DNA of 64,000 bases from Fortiea contorta PCC 7126. GTDB taxonomy: Bacteria; Cyanobacteriota; Cyanobacteriia; Cyanobacteriales; Nostocaceae. Both the position numbers and the translations under genes were made by a program. The notes under the pieces were generated by a model. The model saw only the letters and a list, made by a program, of their open reading frames with translations. It was not told where the DNA came from and searched no databases. The stretch is from positions 1,679,895 through 1,743,894 of the forward strand of contig NZ_KB235930.1 of NCBI RefSeq assembly GCF_000332295.1, in the 5' to 3' direction. Position 1 is the first letter of the stretch. Each line of letters opens with the position of its first letter. Below are positions 44,726 to 55,554 of the stretch, piece after piece.

Positions 44726-45220
44726 TCAAGAGGTTGCTAGGTGCAAATTATCTTGCTCACGAGCAGCAGCAACGAGAATTAAACACAAAGATGCGATCGC
44801 ACTTTGCCATTCTTGTCTGATTTTTGAGTCTTCCACACCTGCAAATATTTCTACTAAGCGAGGAACTGCAGCTTCTAAAGCCGGACGAGTTACAGGACGG
44901 TGTAATTCAATTAAGCGAGTGAGACTTTCTTGATTATTCAAAAAACCGACTACCCATTTTGTGGCGTGGTTAGGACTATCTGGAACACGCTCAACTTTCA
45001 ATTCATTTTTTAGCCAGTTGTAAAAAGGTGGTAGTTCCTGAGCTAAAACTGCGCCGGCGCTAGATAATGTTTCTTTGAGTAAACCAGTGTCTAAACTCGC
45101 TAATTTTTGTTGCAATTGAGTTGATTCCAGCAACTCATTTAGCGGTGTTGAAAGAATAACTTCTAACTGCGGCTCAGGAATATCTAAATGTTCAGAAAAA
45201 GTTGCAAGTAATAATGACAT
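44726..45220 (-). CDS. Hypothetical cyanobacterial protein, 164 aa
   Basis: Not recognised. All-helical and acidic, it begins MSLLLATFSEHLDIPEPQLE and has Leu-rich helices (LNELLESTQLQQKLASLDTG) plus a hydrophobic helix near the end (IASLCLILVAAAREQ). No signal peptide or cysteine motif. AACCTCTGGAG-like SD context lies upstream on the minus strand (GGAGG). The neighbours do not suggest a role. Confidence 0.65.
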   Translation of the reverse strand: MSLLLATFSEHLDIPEPQLEVILSTPLNELLESTQLQQKLASLDTGLLKETLSSAGAVLAQELPPFYNWLKNELKVERVPDSPNHATKWVVGFLNNQESLTRLIELHRPVTRPALEAAVPRLVEIFAGVEDSKIRQEWQSAIASLCLILVAAAREQDNLHLATS

Positions 45221-45411
45221 CTCACAAACCTCCAGAAATAACTAAACAAGATGAAAAACTTGTTGGCTGTGATGTTGGGCATTTATTGAGTGCCCATACT
45301 CTGTTTTCAAGCTTATTTAAGGTAATTTAACAGTATTTTATACTTCAATACTGACTTTTTAAACATTCTTATTAGGCAATGAGAGATGATTTATAAAGTA
45401 AAGCTTAAATT

Positions 45412-45518
45412 GTAGAGTGCGTTAGCGGTGAGAGTACGGCACCGCTTGCTCAGGTGCGTTACGGCAATTGATACTGTCGCTCATACTCAAATTCTAACAC
45501 TGCCGTAACACACCCTAC
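45412..45518. repeat. Dispersed inverted-repeat element (about 107 bp)
   Basis: The ends GTAGAGTGCGTTAGCGG and CCGTAACACACCCTAC are imperfect inverted repeats (about 15 of 18 positions match), with inner words GGTGCGTTACGGC. Elements of this kind are spread through Nostocales intergenic DNA. It fills most of the gap between the two flanking minus-strand genes. Confidence 0.7.
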
Positions 45519-45567
45519 TTAATTACTTTCTAAATAGACAATGAGTTTGAAAAAACTTAGATAATAT

Positions 45568-46401
45568 TCAACTTCTACATTTAGCGCCACTAGGTGTAGC
45601 ATCAGGATAGAAAGTGACGATCGCTTTTTCTTTCCTCACAAAAACTGTAGGGAAAGTTGTACCTGTATCTATATCTTTGACCATATAAATACAAGCTGTT
45701 TCGTTATTTCTTTGCAACTTAAAAATTTTCGTCGCGTCTAAAAGCATTTCTTGAGCGTTGCTCAGATAGCCATAGCCTTTAATCACATCTGTAACTGTGC
45801 GATCGCCCTGTTTAATTACCACGCCCATTGTATAAATTACCCCAGGAATCACTTCTTCTTTGGTTTGATTATTCGCTAGGCGTCCAGCGATTCCTTGATT
45901 TTGTAATTGTAAATATCTACCGTAAAAATGTAGCCCGCCGATATCATTGGCGTTATAAATTTCCCCACAAAAAATATGTTCAAATCCTCGACGTTTGAAC
46001 CAAATATTAGTTAAATCTTCTAGAAATTGTGCTCTATTTCTCCGCCCAGGACGCAGTTCACCACCGCTAACTTGCTGCAGTTTTTGCAATACATCAGGAT
46101 AATTGGTTAATAATTGTTGAAATTTATTAGCACTAACTCTTGTTCCCATCGCACCGCAAACGTCGAGGACAGCTTGATCAAATGGATTAAGTTTCGGTGG
46201 GAGGGGTGAAATATCTAATTTTTGTCCCGCGGGAAACCCTACAGGAACGGGGTTATCTGTAGTGTCAAAAAATGGTATTAGTTGAGTAGTTTGTGGCTGT
46301 GCGTGGACAGAATTTTGTCCCCCTAACGAGCAAGCTAATACTAATAAACAGCATCGGCTCCCTAATTTTTGAAATAACTGCTTTCTAGGAATTGATTGCA
46401 T
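45568..46401 (-). CDS. Secreted EndoU-domain-like protein
   Basis: A signal peptide (CLLVLACSLGG, cleavage probably after VHA) precedes a 170-residue C-terminal domain with FEHIFCGEIYN and GLHFYGRYLQLQNQGIAG, which match the two conserved histidine segments of EndoU ribonucleases, plus a lysine further on. EndoU enzymes cleave RNA at uridylates, and bacterial members are often exported toxins. Here there is no delivery module, and no immunity gene is next to it, so a nutrient or stress role is also possible. Cysteines (DVCGAMG, FCGE, KCRS) could form disulfides outside the cell. Confidence 0.75.
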   Translation of the reverse strand: MQSIPRKQLFQKLGSRCCLLVLACSLGGQNSVHAQPQTTQLIPFFDTTDNPVPVGFPAGQKLDISPLPPKLNPFDQAVLDVCGAMGTRVSANKFQQLLTNYPDVLQKLQQVSGGELRPGRRNRAQFLEDLTNIWFKRRGFEHIFCGEIYNANDIGGLHFYGRYLQLQNQGIAGRLANNQTKEEVIPGVIYTMGVVIKQGDRTVTDVIKGYGYLSNAQEMLLDATKIFKLQRNNETACIYMVKDIDTGTTFPTVFVRKEKAIVTFYPDATPSGAKCRS

Positions 46402-46505
46402 AAGTTTTGCATAGGTTGCTGATATTGTTGAATGTAGAGGATCAACGCAGATAAATAAAGGGGATAAACTACTATTTTCGGGAAATTCTCACCGAAAAAT
46501 TAAAA

Positions 46506-46525
46506 AGACGCGAAACTTCGCGTCT
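46506..46525 (-). terminator. Terminator after ilvC
   Basis: A 9-bp AGACGCGAA/TTCGCGTCT stem with a 2-nt loop; on the minus strand it is followed by TTTTTAATTTTT. It lies 33 bp past the ilvC stop. Confidence 0.85.
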
Positions 46526-46557
46526 CTACAGTTATGGAAGGTGAAAAAGGTCAGGAT

Positions 46558-47652
<1,095 letters not shown>

Positions 47653-48519
47653 TTATGTGGCGCGATTAATTGTTTGTAATTCTTGTTCAGAGAGCATCAC
47701 ATTCACAGCATAAGCTGAATCTTCGATGCTAGAAACTTTGCTGGCGCCGGGGATGGGTAAGATGGAGGGCGATTGGGAACGCAACCATGCCAGAACGATA
47801 TTGTACACTGATACGCCTTTTGATTTGGCTAGTTGTGCGATCGCGGGAATATCTGCTAAATTTTGATGGCGGCGACTACCACCGAAGGGACTCCAAGGTA
47901 AAAATGTCAAGCCTTCTTGCGTACAATACTGCAATACGCCGTCTTTTTCTGGCTGTCGTTCCCAAGGGCTGTATTGATTTTGGACTGAGATAATCTCAAC
48001 CACATCCCGCGCTTGCTTGATTTGTTCCACAGAGAAATTAGAAACTCCCACAAACCGAATTAAACCCGCATCCACGGCTTCTTTTGCTGATTTTAAAGAT
48101 TCGGCTATGGTGTATTGAGGGTCGGGAGCGTGGTATTGCCAAACATCTATCGGTTTTTCACCACCCAAAGCTGCAAAACTTTCTCGAATTGTTTGGCGCA
48201 AATGCTCTGGACTACCGTCGCGTCCCCAACTGCCATTTGGACGCATTAACCCGCCCTTAGTAGCTACAATTACTCGACTAACATCACCACTGTAACTGGT
48301 AAGTGCTTTGTGAATCAATTTTTCATTGTGGTGTTTATCTGATTCATCTTGACAGTATGAGTCAGCAGTGTCAATGAATGTGACGCCTAAATCCAAAGCC
48401 CGATGAATCACTTGGATAGATTGCGATTCTGGTGGGCGATTTGATAGCGACATAGGCATTCCACCCAAACCAATCGCACTAACAAATACACCCGTTTTCC
48501 CTAGTTGTTTAGTTTCCAT
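47653..48519 (-). CDS. Aldo/keto reductase
   Basis: A 288-aa NADPH-dependent (beta/alpha)8 barrel reductase. Asp-Tyr-Lys-His catalytic features appear in FIDTADSYCQDES, VIATKGGL and DVWQYHAPDP, and IRFVGVSNFSVEQI and PIPGASKVSSIED mark the cofactor-binding end. The substrate is not evident. It runs in the same direction as ilvC but about 100 bp upstream, and may have its own promoter. Confidence 0.92.
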   Translation of the reverse strand: METKQLGKTGVFVSAIGLGGMPMSLSNRPPESQSIQVIHRALDLGVTFIDTADSYCQDESDKHHNEKLIHKALTSYSGDVSRVIVATKGGLMRPNGSWGRDGSPEHLRQTIRESFAALGGEKPIDVWQYHAPDPQYTIAESLKSAKEAVDAGLIRFVGVSNFSVEQIKQARDVVEIISVQNQYSPWERQPEKDGVLQYCTQEGLTFLPWSPFGGSRRHQNLADIPAIAQLAKSKGVSVYNIVLAWLRSQSPSILPIPGASKVSSIEDSAYAVNVMLSEQELQTINRAT

Positions 48520-48600
48520 GCTTATAGCTCAAATTGAACGGCTTAAATCTGATTTAAGCTCTTTGATCCTATAAATAAACTAGTTGTGTTTACCAGCCTC

Positions 48601-48720
48601 CTATGGGGAAGATTCATCGTCCACAATCAAAGCAAGTTTCCGAACATCCTGCAAATATTTCTTAGGAGTAGAGGCTGCTTTGGTGGGAGATTTTCGGCGC
48701 TGAGTTCGATTAGTCGGCAT
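48601..48720 (-). CDS. Possible small basic peptide gene, 39 aa
   Basis: ATG 48720 to TAG 48601 encodes a Lys/Arg/Thr-rich start (MPTNRTQRRKSPTKAASTPK) and a short helical end (KYLQDVRKLALIVDDESSP). Composition is peptide-like, but no clear SD precedes it and no family is recognised. It is in the divergent gap upstream of the SagB gene. Confidence 0.35.
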   Translation of the reverse strand: MPTNRTQRRKSPTKAASTPKKYLQDVRKLALIVDDESSP

Positions 48721-48799
48721 ATTGTACCAATTAACACGAAATAATCACGCTCAGAAATGTCAAGATCAAGAATAGACGCCTAAGAGTATTAACAGTACT

Positions 48800-50332
48800 A
48801 TGCCAGAACTACACCAATCAATTGCTCAACACTACCATGAACGGACTAAATATGACCCTGAGACTCTGGCTGCAAAAAGTCAAAGGTTAGACTGGTCTAA
48901 GCAGCCAGTACCGTTCAAAGAGTACAAAATTGGTTCGTCTATTGATCTTAAACCTTATATCGTCGAACAATCAACGGCTTTCGGTGATGATCCTGATGCT
49001 CTATGGTGGCAGAGATTGGCGCGGTTGTTGTTTCGCAGTTATGGATTGACTGCGAGAATTCCTTCTATGGGTAGTGCGGTATATTTGCGAGCTGCTCCTA
49101 GTGCGGGTGGATTGTATCCGGCGGAAATATATTTGGTTTCGCGGGGGACGCCGTTGTTACCACCTGGGTTGTATAATTACCAGTGCCGGACTAATTCGTT
49201 GATGCATTTTTGGGAAAGTGATGTTTGGTCGAATTTGCAAACAGCTTGCTTTTGGCATCAATCTTTAGAAAATACTCAACTGGCAATTATTATTACAGCA
49301 GTATTTTATCGTTCGGCTTGGCGTTATGAAGACCGGGCTTATCGCCGAATTTTTTTAGATACAGGACACCTGCTGGGCAATATTGAGTTAGCAGCGGCGG
49401 TGAATGACTATCGCCCACATTTGATTGGTGGTTTTGTGGATGAAACGGTCAATGACTTATTGTACATTGATCCGCGACAAGAAGGGGCGATCGCTGTCCT
49501 TCCCTTGGCAGATTTATTAGATGTTAACCAAAATTTACCAATCGGCAGAACTGCTTTACCTTCCGCCACTGAAACTAATTATCCTCGAATTCCTGACGGT
49601 GAATTGCTAACTTATTTTCATCGCCACACACAAATTCAATCTGGCACAACTGGCAAGCTTAATTTACCAGAAATCAAGCAAGAAAAATCTTTAGAAGATA
49701 AGTATAATTTTCCTTTTTGTCTGAAAATTTCCACCGCCACCACACCGATTTATTGGGGAAAAAATCTCTCAGCACTGGAAAATACTATGCACAAGCGCCG
49801 TTCAACTCGTGCTTACAGTGGTGATGATTTAACTTTTGAGGAACTCAAAGCTTTATTAGATTTCACCTACCAACCCCAAAATTATCTTGAGCAAAGTTTA
49901 GATATTGCTCCTGATTATTTCGACCTGAATTTAATTGAAACATTTATTGCGGTTTGTGGCGTTAAAGGATTAGAAGCCGGCTGTTATTATTACGCACCTA
50001 AAGCACAGGAATTACGCCAAATTCGGTTTAAAAATTTTCGCCAAGAGTTGCATTTTCTCTGCCTAGGACAAGATTTAGGTCGAGATGCATCGGCGGTGTT
50101 ATTTAATACAGCCGATTTGAAAGCTGCTATTGCTCAATACGGCGATCGCGTTTATCGTTACTTACACATGGATGCTGGACATTTGGGACAGCGGCTAAAT
50201 CTAGCAGCCATTTACATGAACTTGGGTGTCAGCGGTATTGGCGGCTTTTTTGATGACCAAGTTAACGAGGTCTTGGGTATTCCCACAGACGAGGCTGTAT
50301 TGTATATGACTACTTTAGGTAGACCAAGATAG
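48800..50332 (+). CDS. SagB/ThcOx-type nitroreductase family dehydrogenase, two domains
   Basis: A 510-aa protein with two nitroreductase-like FMN domains in tandem: about residues 55-240 (IPSMGSAVYLRAAPSAGGLYPAEIYLVS, LDTGHLLGN) and about 325-505 (KRRSTRAYSGDDLTFEEL, MDAGHLGQRLNLAAIYMNLG). This layout is that of the SagB/ThcOx family, whose members oxidise azolines to azoles in peptide natural products. No cyclodehydratase or precursor gene is nearby, so this stand-alone cyanobacterial version may have another redox substrate. Confidence 0.85.
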   Translation: MPELHQSIAQHYHERTKYDPETLAAKSQRLDWSKQPVPFKEYKIGSSIDLKPYIVEQSTAFGDDPDALWWQRLARLLFRSYGLTARIPSMGSAVYLRAAPSAGGLYPAEIYLVSRGTPLLPPGLYNYQCRTNSLMHFWESDVWSNLQTACFWHQSLENTQLAIIITAVFYRSAWRYEDRAYRRIFLDTGHLLGNIELAAAVNDYRPHLIGGFVDETVNDLLYIDPRQEGAIAVLPLADLLDVNQNLPIGRTALPSATETNYPRIPDGELLTYFHRHTQIQSGTTGKLNLPEIKQEKSLEDKYNFPFCLKISTATTPIYWGKNLSALENTMHKRRSTRAYSGDDLTFEELKALLDFTYQPQNYLEQSLDIAPDYFDLNLIETFIAVCGVKGLEAGCYYYAPKAQELRQIRFKNFRQELHFLCLGQDLGRDASAVLFNTADLKAAIAQYGDRVYRYLHMDAGHLGQRLNLAAIYMNLGVSGIGGFFDDQVNEVLGIPTDEAVLYMTTLGRPR

Positions 50333-50871
50333 TACGGTTCGTAGCAAGGACTTTAGTTTTTCTTTGAAGACTCAAGTGCTGACTACGAACTCGATAGCAA
50401 TGATTTTACCAAAAAAAGTAAAGATTTAAAGCTGAGTGGAATTGTGGGCGGCTTACTTTTCCCTGTTAAGAATTCCCTCTTCTCTTTCATGCGGTGAAAC
50501 ACATAGTTAGATTTATTCGCACTGACTTAACTTAACTATGCAATTTAAGCGCGCCAAAGCTGGTTAGGTATCTCACCCCTCAATCCAAATGCTAAGTTTT
50601 TGTAATTTAAACTAGGTGTATTCACCCAAAAATGTCATAATTTGTATTGCGGACTCAGTTATAGTTTGTTAAAAATTATTATGGGAGAGTTGGAGTTGTC
50701 TCAATAACCATCGTCAAAGAACCTAAGAAGTCTATTTAAATGTGGACAAATTTTGATACATTATCTTCAGTATCATAACGTCCTCCTCTAGTTATTTATT
50801 ACCTAAAAACAAGAGCTTGCTATCGGAAATTGTGCTTTTGTATTGAAAAAGCCCAATAGATAATTAAGTGT
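50333..50871. other. Long upstream region of the sensor kinase operon
   Basis: AT-rich, without a supportable reading frame or hairpin of note. It holds the promoter for the two-gene phosphorelay. TATAATTTGT-type words (for example TTATAGTTTGTT at about 50660) may be -10 candidates, but no start could be assigned. Confidence 0.4.
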
Positions 50872-50946
50872 TTGTCTATATTCCCTGACCAAAAGCGCAA
50901 ATTTTTTAATTCAATCATATCAAAAAGCTTGGCTATAAAAGGGGCG

Positions 50947-53745
50947 ATGTTGTTACCAGCAAATGAAAATCGGCGATTAGAAGCACTCTACCAATATCAA
51001 ATTTTAGATACGCCAGCAGCAGGAATTTTTGATGATTTGACACAAATGGCTGTGGAAATTTGTGACACACCAATAGCAATAATTAGCTTAGTTGATTCCG
51101 AGCGAGAATGGTTTAAATCTAAAGTTGGAATTCAACACACGGAAGTTCCCCGCAATGGTTCTTTTGGTAGTTACACAATTCTAGAAACAGAAATATTCAT
51201 CATTCCAGACACTCTCAAAGATGAGCGATTTCGCAATAATCCTTTAGTGACCGCAAATCCTTATTGTCGTTCCTATGCGGGAGTCCCACTAGTCACATCA
51301 AACGGCTTGGTGCTGGGGAGTTTTGGTATAATGGATTGTGTTTTGCGTCACTTCACCCCCAAGGAACAAGCCACCTTAAAATGCTTGGCAAAACAGGTAG
51401 TTAGATGTCTAGAGTTACATCGAAAAACAGTTATTGATCATCACCAAAAGCAATTTCATCTTCTGTTTGCGAATCATCCCAAACCCATGTGGATATATGA
51501 CATCAAGACGCTGCAAATTTTAGATGTAAATACAGCGGCGATTGTCGATTATGGTTACTCTCGCGCCGAGTTTTTGCAAATGCGAATCACTGATGTTCGT
51601 CCCCCGGAAGATGTGCCGATTTTACTGGAATATTTAGCAACAAAACACAGTAGTTTAAATTTTTCTGGGGAGTGGAAACATCGCCGCAAAAATGGAGAGA
51701 TTATTGACGTAGAAATTTTTACCAACACTATCGAATACTCTGGACACGATGCTTCTTTAGTCTACATTAGAAATATTACAAAGCGCAAAAAAATAGAACA
51801 AAATCTGCTGGAAAGTGAAGCGAGATTTCGCACAATTTCTCAAGCAATTCCCATTCCCTTAGCGATTTCGCGGTTAGCAGATGGGTCGATGTTGCACGCT
51901 AATCAGCAGTTTATGGAAATATTTCAGATATCTTCAGAAGATTTAGTTAACTACAAAATTCAAGATTTTTATCAAAATCCAGCAACGCAAAAAGAAGTAT
52001 TAGAAAATCTGGCGGTTCAAGGCTTTTTACATAATTATGAAATTCAATTTAAAAAATTAGATAATAGCTTGTTTTGGGCAATAATTTCTCTCCAATATCT
52101 CAAATATAACGGAGAAATAGCAATTTTAAGTGTGTTGTATGACATCACTAAACACAAAAATTTAGAAGCCAAACTCCAAGAACAAAATGAGTTTTTAAGA
52201 ACTATTTTTGAGAATATACCATTGATGATTACCCTCATTGATGTTAATGGCAGATTACAGTGGGTAAATCAAGAATGGGAGCGGATTTTAGGTTTTACTT
52301 TACAAGATAGTCAAACTGACGATGTTTTGGCTGCAATATATCCTGACTTAGGGTATCGTCAATATGTAATTAATTTTATTCAATCTGCACAACGCATCTG
52401 GGGAGACTTCCGGACGCGAGTACGAGACGGGCGGGTTTTAGATACATCCTGGACTAATGTGCACTTGCCAAGTGGTTGTATCATAGGCATTGGGCAAGAT
52501 ATCACTAATCGGATGCAGACGGAGCGGTCTTTAAAAGCTCAAGCAGAACGAGAACAATTAATGCGAACAGTGGCGCAACGTATTCGTCAATCACTGAATC
52601 TTCAGGATATTCTCAACGTCACAGTTCAAGAAGTGCGGGATTTAGTGGCTGTTGACCGGGTAATAGTTTATCAGTTTGCGGCTGATATGAGCGGTGCTGT
52701 GGTCGCGGAATCTGTAGAACCTGGATGGACGGTTTCTTTGGGTATGGAGATTCATGATACCTGTTTTCAGACAGGTGGAGGTCAAGATTATTATCAGGGA
52801 CATAAGCGAGCGATCGCTAATATTTACACCGCTGGGTTAAGTGATTGTCATCTGCGCTTAATGGAGCAGTTTCAAGTCAAAGCTAATTTAGTCGTACCCA
52901 TTTTATTAAAAGCAGGAGATGAAAACACAGACTCTCAACTCTGGGGTTTATTAGTCGCTCATCAATGTTCCGCTCCCCGCGAATGGGAAACCCACCAATT
53001 AGATTTGCTAGATCAATTAACAGTGCAAATTGCGATCGCTATTCAACAATCTAGTATATTTCAACAAGCCCAAAACGAACTCGCCGAGCGACAAAAAGCT
53101 GAACTTAATTTACGAAGCGCTTTAGCAGAAAAGGAAGTTTTATTAAAAGAAATTCACCATCGAGTTAAAAATAATCTACAAATTGTCTCTGGCTTATTAG
53201 AACTGCAATCACAAACACTCAAAGATTCAGAATTAATCAAAACTCTCAGAGAAACTCAAAACCGGATTAAATCTATTTCTCTGGTGCATAAAAATTTATA
53301 TACCTTTCCTAATATTGGACAACTAGATATTAGGGAATATATTCAAAGTTTAGCCACAAGTTTATTAATTTCTTATCAAATCGTTACCGGAAGAATTGCT
53401 CTGGAAACTAATATAGATGCAGTCAGCTTAAATGTTGATCAAGCGATCGCTTGTGGATTAATCATCAACGAATTAATCTCCAATGCTCTCAAACATGCTT
53501 TCACTGCTCAACAATCAGGTACTATTACTATTAGTCTACATCCTCTCGAACATCATATAGAAATGGTAATAAAAGATGATGGAATCGGGATACCAAATGA
53601 TATTGATTTGAGAAATACTGGTTCTTTGGGTCTATCTTTAGTTTATGATTTAGTTGTTGAACAACTAGATGGCACTATCATTTTAGAAAATCATCACGGA
53701 ACAGTATTCAACATCAAGTTTCCCCAGTTAATTTCACAATATTAA
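50947..53745 (+). CDS. GAF/PAS multisensor histidine kinase (HisKA_2 type)
   Basis: Domains in order: GAF (NENRRLEALYQYQILDTPA through SFGIMDCV), three PAS domains (about residues 170-280, 290-400, 410-520), a second phytochrome-like GAF (DRVIVYQFAADMSGAVVAES), then a HisKA_2/HWE-type phosphoacceptor with EIHHRVKNNLQIVSGLLELQS and an HATPase_c domain (NELISNALKHAF, DDGIGIP). No chromophore-binding cysteine was placed with certainty in the second GAF domain. ATG 50947 is chosen because the GAF starts there; a TTG at 50872 is in frame. The response-regulator kinase that follows after 7 bp is the likely partner. Confidence 0.92.
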   Translation: MLLPANENRRLEALYQYQILDTPAAGIFDDLTQMAVEICDTPIAIISLVDSEREWFKSKVGIQHTEVPRNGSFGSYTILETEIFIIPDTLKDERFRNNPLVTANPYCRSYAGVPLVTSNGLVLGSFGIMDCVLRHFTPKEQATLKCLAKQVVRCLELHRKTVIDHHQKQFHLLFANHPKPMWIYDIKTLQILDVNTAAIVDYGYSRAEFLQMRITDVRPPEDVPILLEYLATKHSSLNFSGEWKHRRKNGEIIDVEIFTNTIEYSGHDASLVYIRNITKRKKIEQNLLESEARFRTISQAIPIPLAISRLADGSMLHANQQFMEIFQISSEDLVNYKIQDFYQNPATQKEVLENLAVQGFLHNYEIQFKKLDNSLFWAIISLQYLKYNGEIAILSVLYDITKHKNLEAKLQEQNEFLRTIFENIPLMITLIDVNGRLQWVNQEWERILGFTLQDSQTDDVLAAIYPDLGYRQYVINFIQSAQRIWGDFRTRVRDGRVLDTSWTNVHLPSGCIIGIGQDITNRMQTERSLKAQAEREQLMRTVAQRIRQSLNLQDILNVTVQEVRDLVAVDRVIVYQFAADMSGAVVAESVEPGWTVSLGMEIHDTCFQTGGGQDYYQGHKRAIANIYTAGLSDCHLRLMEQFQVKANLVVPILLKAGDENTDSQLWGLLVAHQCSAPREWETHQLDLLDQLTVQIAIAIQQSSIFQQAQNELAERQKAELNLRSALAEKEVLLKEIHHRVKNNLQIVSGLLELQSQTLKDSELIKTLRETQNRIKSISLVHKNLYTFPNIGQLDIREYIQSLATSLLISYQIVTGRIALETNIDAVSLNVDQAIACGLIINELISNALKHAFTAQQSGTITISLHPLEHHIEMVIKDDGIGIPNDIDLRNTGSLGLSLVYDLVVEQLDGTIILENHHGTVFNIKFPQLISQY

Positions 53746-53752
53746 ATTGCCC

Positions 53753-55255
53753 ATGGTTCAGGTGAGAGTGTTAGTAGTTGAAGATGAAGTGATTGTGGCT
53801 AGAACTATTGCTAGTCAACTTAATCAACTAGGTTATATTGTCACAGGTACGGCGTCTTCTGGACAGACCGCTATTAATAAAGCTTCAGAAACTAAACCAG
53901 AAGTAGTATTAATGGATATTATCCTGAAAGGGGAAATGGATGGTATTACTGCAGCCAGTTATATTCGTGAATATTTAGATATTCCTGTCATTTATCTGAC
54001 TGCTTATGGTGATGACAACACTTTAGAACGCGCCAAAATCACTCAACCTTTTGGATATATAGTTAAACCATTCACCATTAAAGATTTACAAATAGCGATA
54101 GAAATAGCCATATTAAAACATCGACTAGAACGTGAACTCAGGGAAAATCGAGACCAATTAGAAACTCTTTTAAACTCGATAAGTGATGCGGTAATCGCTA
54201 CCGATGAAAGAGGAATTGTCACATTTATGAATCCTGCGTCTGAAGCGCTGACAGGTTGGACAAAAGTAGAAGCTTTAGGAAGTGATGTATCTAAAATACT
54301 TCATCTTGTCGATGAAGTCACAAATTCAGTAATTGAAAACCCAGTTACCAAAGTACTCCGAGAACACCAAGTAGTTTATCTACAAAATTTCACATCTTTA
54401 ATTTCTAGAGATGGAAAAAGAGTCCCAATTGGTGATAGTGCTTCTCCGCTGATGCGACAATCTAACAAAATTATTGGTGTAGTAGTTGTTTTTTGGGACA
54501 TCAGCGCCAGACGTCAAACAGAATTGTTACAGCAAGCTTTAGAAAAAGAGCAAGAAGTCAATCGCCTGAAATCGTTATTTATCTCCACAGTTTCCCACGA
54601 ATTCCGTAATCCTTTAACTGTGATTCAAACAGCAGTTGAACTCATAGATATTCATGGACATAATCTCACGGAAGCTAAGAGAAAAACTTACGTCAAGCGC
54701 ATTCAAAGTGCTGTCCAGTCCATGAAACAATTAATGGAAGATGTACTTTTTATGGGTCGCTCAGAAGCAGGAAAGCTGGTGTGTAACCCGGCGCCAATTA
54801 ACCTCGCTGTGTTCTGTCGAGAATTGATTGAAGAATTTTCTATACTGGAAAATCATTTACATCCCATCTTTTTTACCTGTCACAGTAATGATACAGAAGC
54901 TTGGATGGATGAACGATTGTTACATTACATGTTTATAAATTTACTCTCCAATGCAGTTAAATACTCTCCTCCTGGTGAAATAATTAGATTTGACCTGTAT
55001 TGTGATCCGATTGCAGGTTTAGCGACGCTTCAAATTCAAGACCAAGGAATTGGTATTCCCGAAGCCGACCAAAACCAACTTTTTGAATCATTTTATCGAG
55101 CTTCAAATGTTAAATCGATTGAAGGTACCGGTTTGGGTTTAGTAATTGTTAAAAGATGCGTTGATGCTCACAACGGTGAAATTTCTTTCACCAGCCAAAT
55201 TGAATCTGGTACTACTTTTACTATTAAGTTACCTTTGCGTGCTTTGTCGAGTTAG
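53753..55255 (+). CDS. Response regulator-PAS hybrid histidine kinase
   Basis: An N-terminal receiver domain (LVVEDEVIVA, phosphoacceptor Asp in VVLMDIILKG, YLTAYGDD, KPF) comes first, then a PAS domain (residues 130-250), a HisKA dimerisation helix with FISTVSHEFRNPLTV, and HATPase_c (NLLSNAVKYSP, GTGLGLVIVKRCV). It probably receives phosphate from the kinase encoded just upstream and relays to its own kinase module. ATG 53753 is preferred to TTG 53747. Output targets are unknown. Confidence 0.92.
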   Translation: MVQVRVLVVEDEVIVARTIASQLNQLGYIVTGTASSGQTAINKASETKPEVVLMDIILKGEMDGITAASYIREYLDIPVIYLTAYGDDNTLERAKITQPFGYIVKPFTIKDLQIAIEIAILKHRLERELRENRDQLETLLNSISDAVIATDERGIVTFMNPASEALTGWTKVEALGSDVSKILHLVDEVTNSVIENPVTKVLREHQVVYLQNFTSLISRDGKRVPIGDSASPLMRQSNKIIGVVVVFWDISARRQTELLQQALEKEQEVNRLKSLFISTVSHEFRNPLTVIQTAVELIDIHGHNLTEAKRKTYVKRIQSAVQSMKQLMEDVLFMGRSEAGKLVCNPAPINLAVFCRELIEEFSILENHLHPIFFTCHSNDTEAWMDERLLHYMFINLLSNAVKYSPPGEIIRFDLYCDPIAGLATLQIQDQGIGIPEADQNQLFESFYRASNVKSIEGTGLGLVIVKRCVDAHNGEISFTSQIESGTTFTIKLPLRALSS

Positions 55256-55554
55256 GGTAGGAAGCGTCGCTGTGCGTCTACATCCTTCATACTTCATCCT
55301 TCATAAGACTTCTTGCATAAATATTTTTTTGTCTCACGCAAAGGCGCAGCGAAAAGTTGCGTGCGGGGGTTCCCCCCGTTGAGGAAAGTGGCGCGCAAAG
55401 ACGAGCCAGTTGCGTGGGCGGGTTTCCCGACTTGAGCAAACTGGCGTCGCAAAGAAAGAGACGCAAAGAAGGACTTTTGCAAGAGGTCTATACTTCACAC
55501 TTCATACTTCATCCTAGCCTGCGGCAAGCCGCTCCGCGTCTACATCCTTCATCC
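55256..55554. repeat. Intergenic block of dispersed cyanobacterial repeats
   Basis: Contains CTTCATAC and CATCCTTCAT heptamer runs and a GC-rich GCGCAAAGACGAGCCAG/TTCCCGACTTGAGC-type repeat common in Nostocales. The last part (55500-55551) is an exact reverse complement of two units at 58472 and 58540. Confidence 0.8.
55500..55551 (-). repeat. 52-bp repeat, inverted copy left of DUF3769/psbI
   Basis: An exact 52-bp match, in inverse orientation, to 58472-58523 and 58540-58591. It includes a GCCTGCGGCAAGCCGCTCC palindrome and CATCCTTCA heptamers, and ends 3 bp before the DUF3769 stop. Confidence 0.9.
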
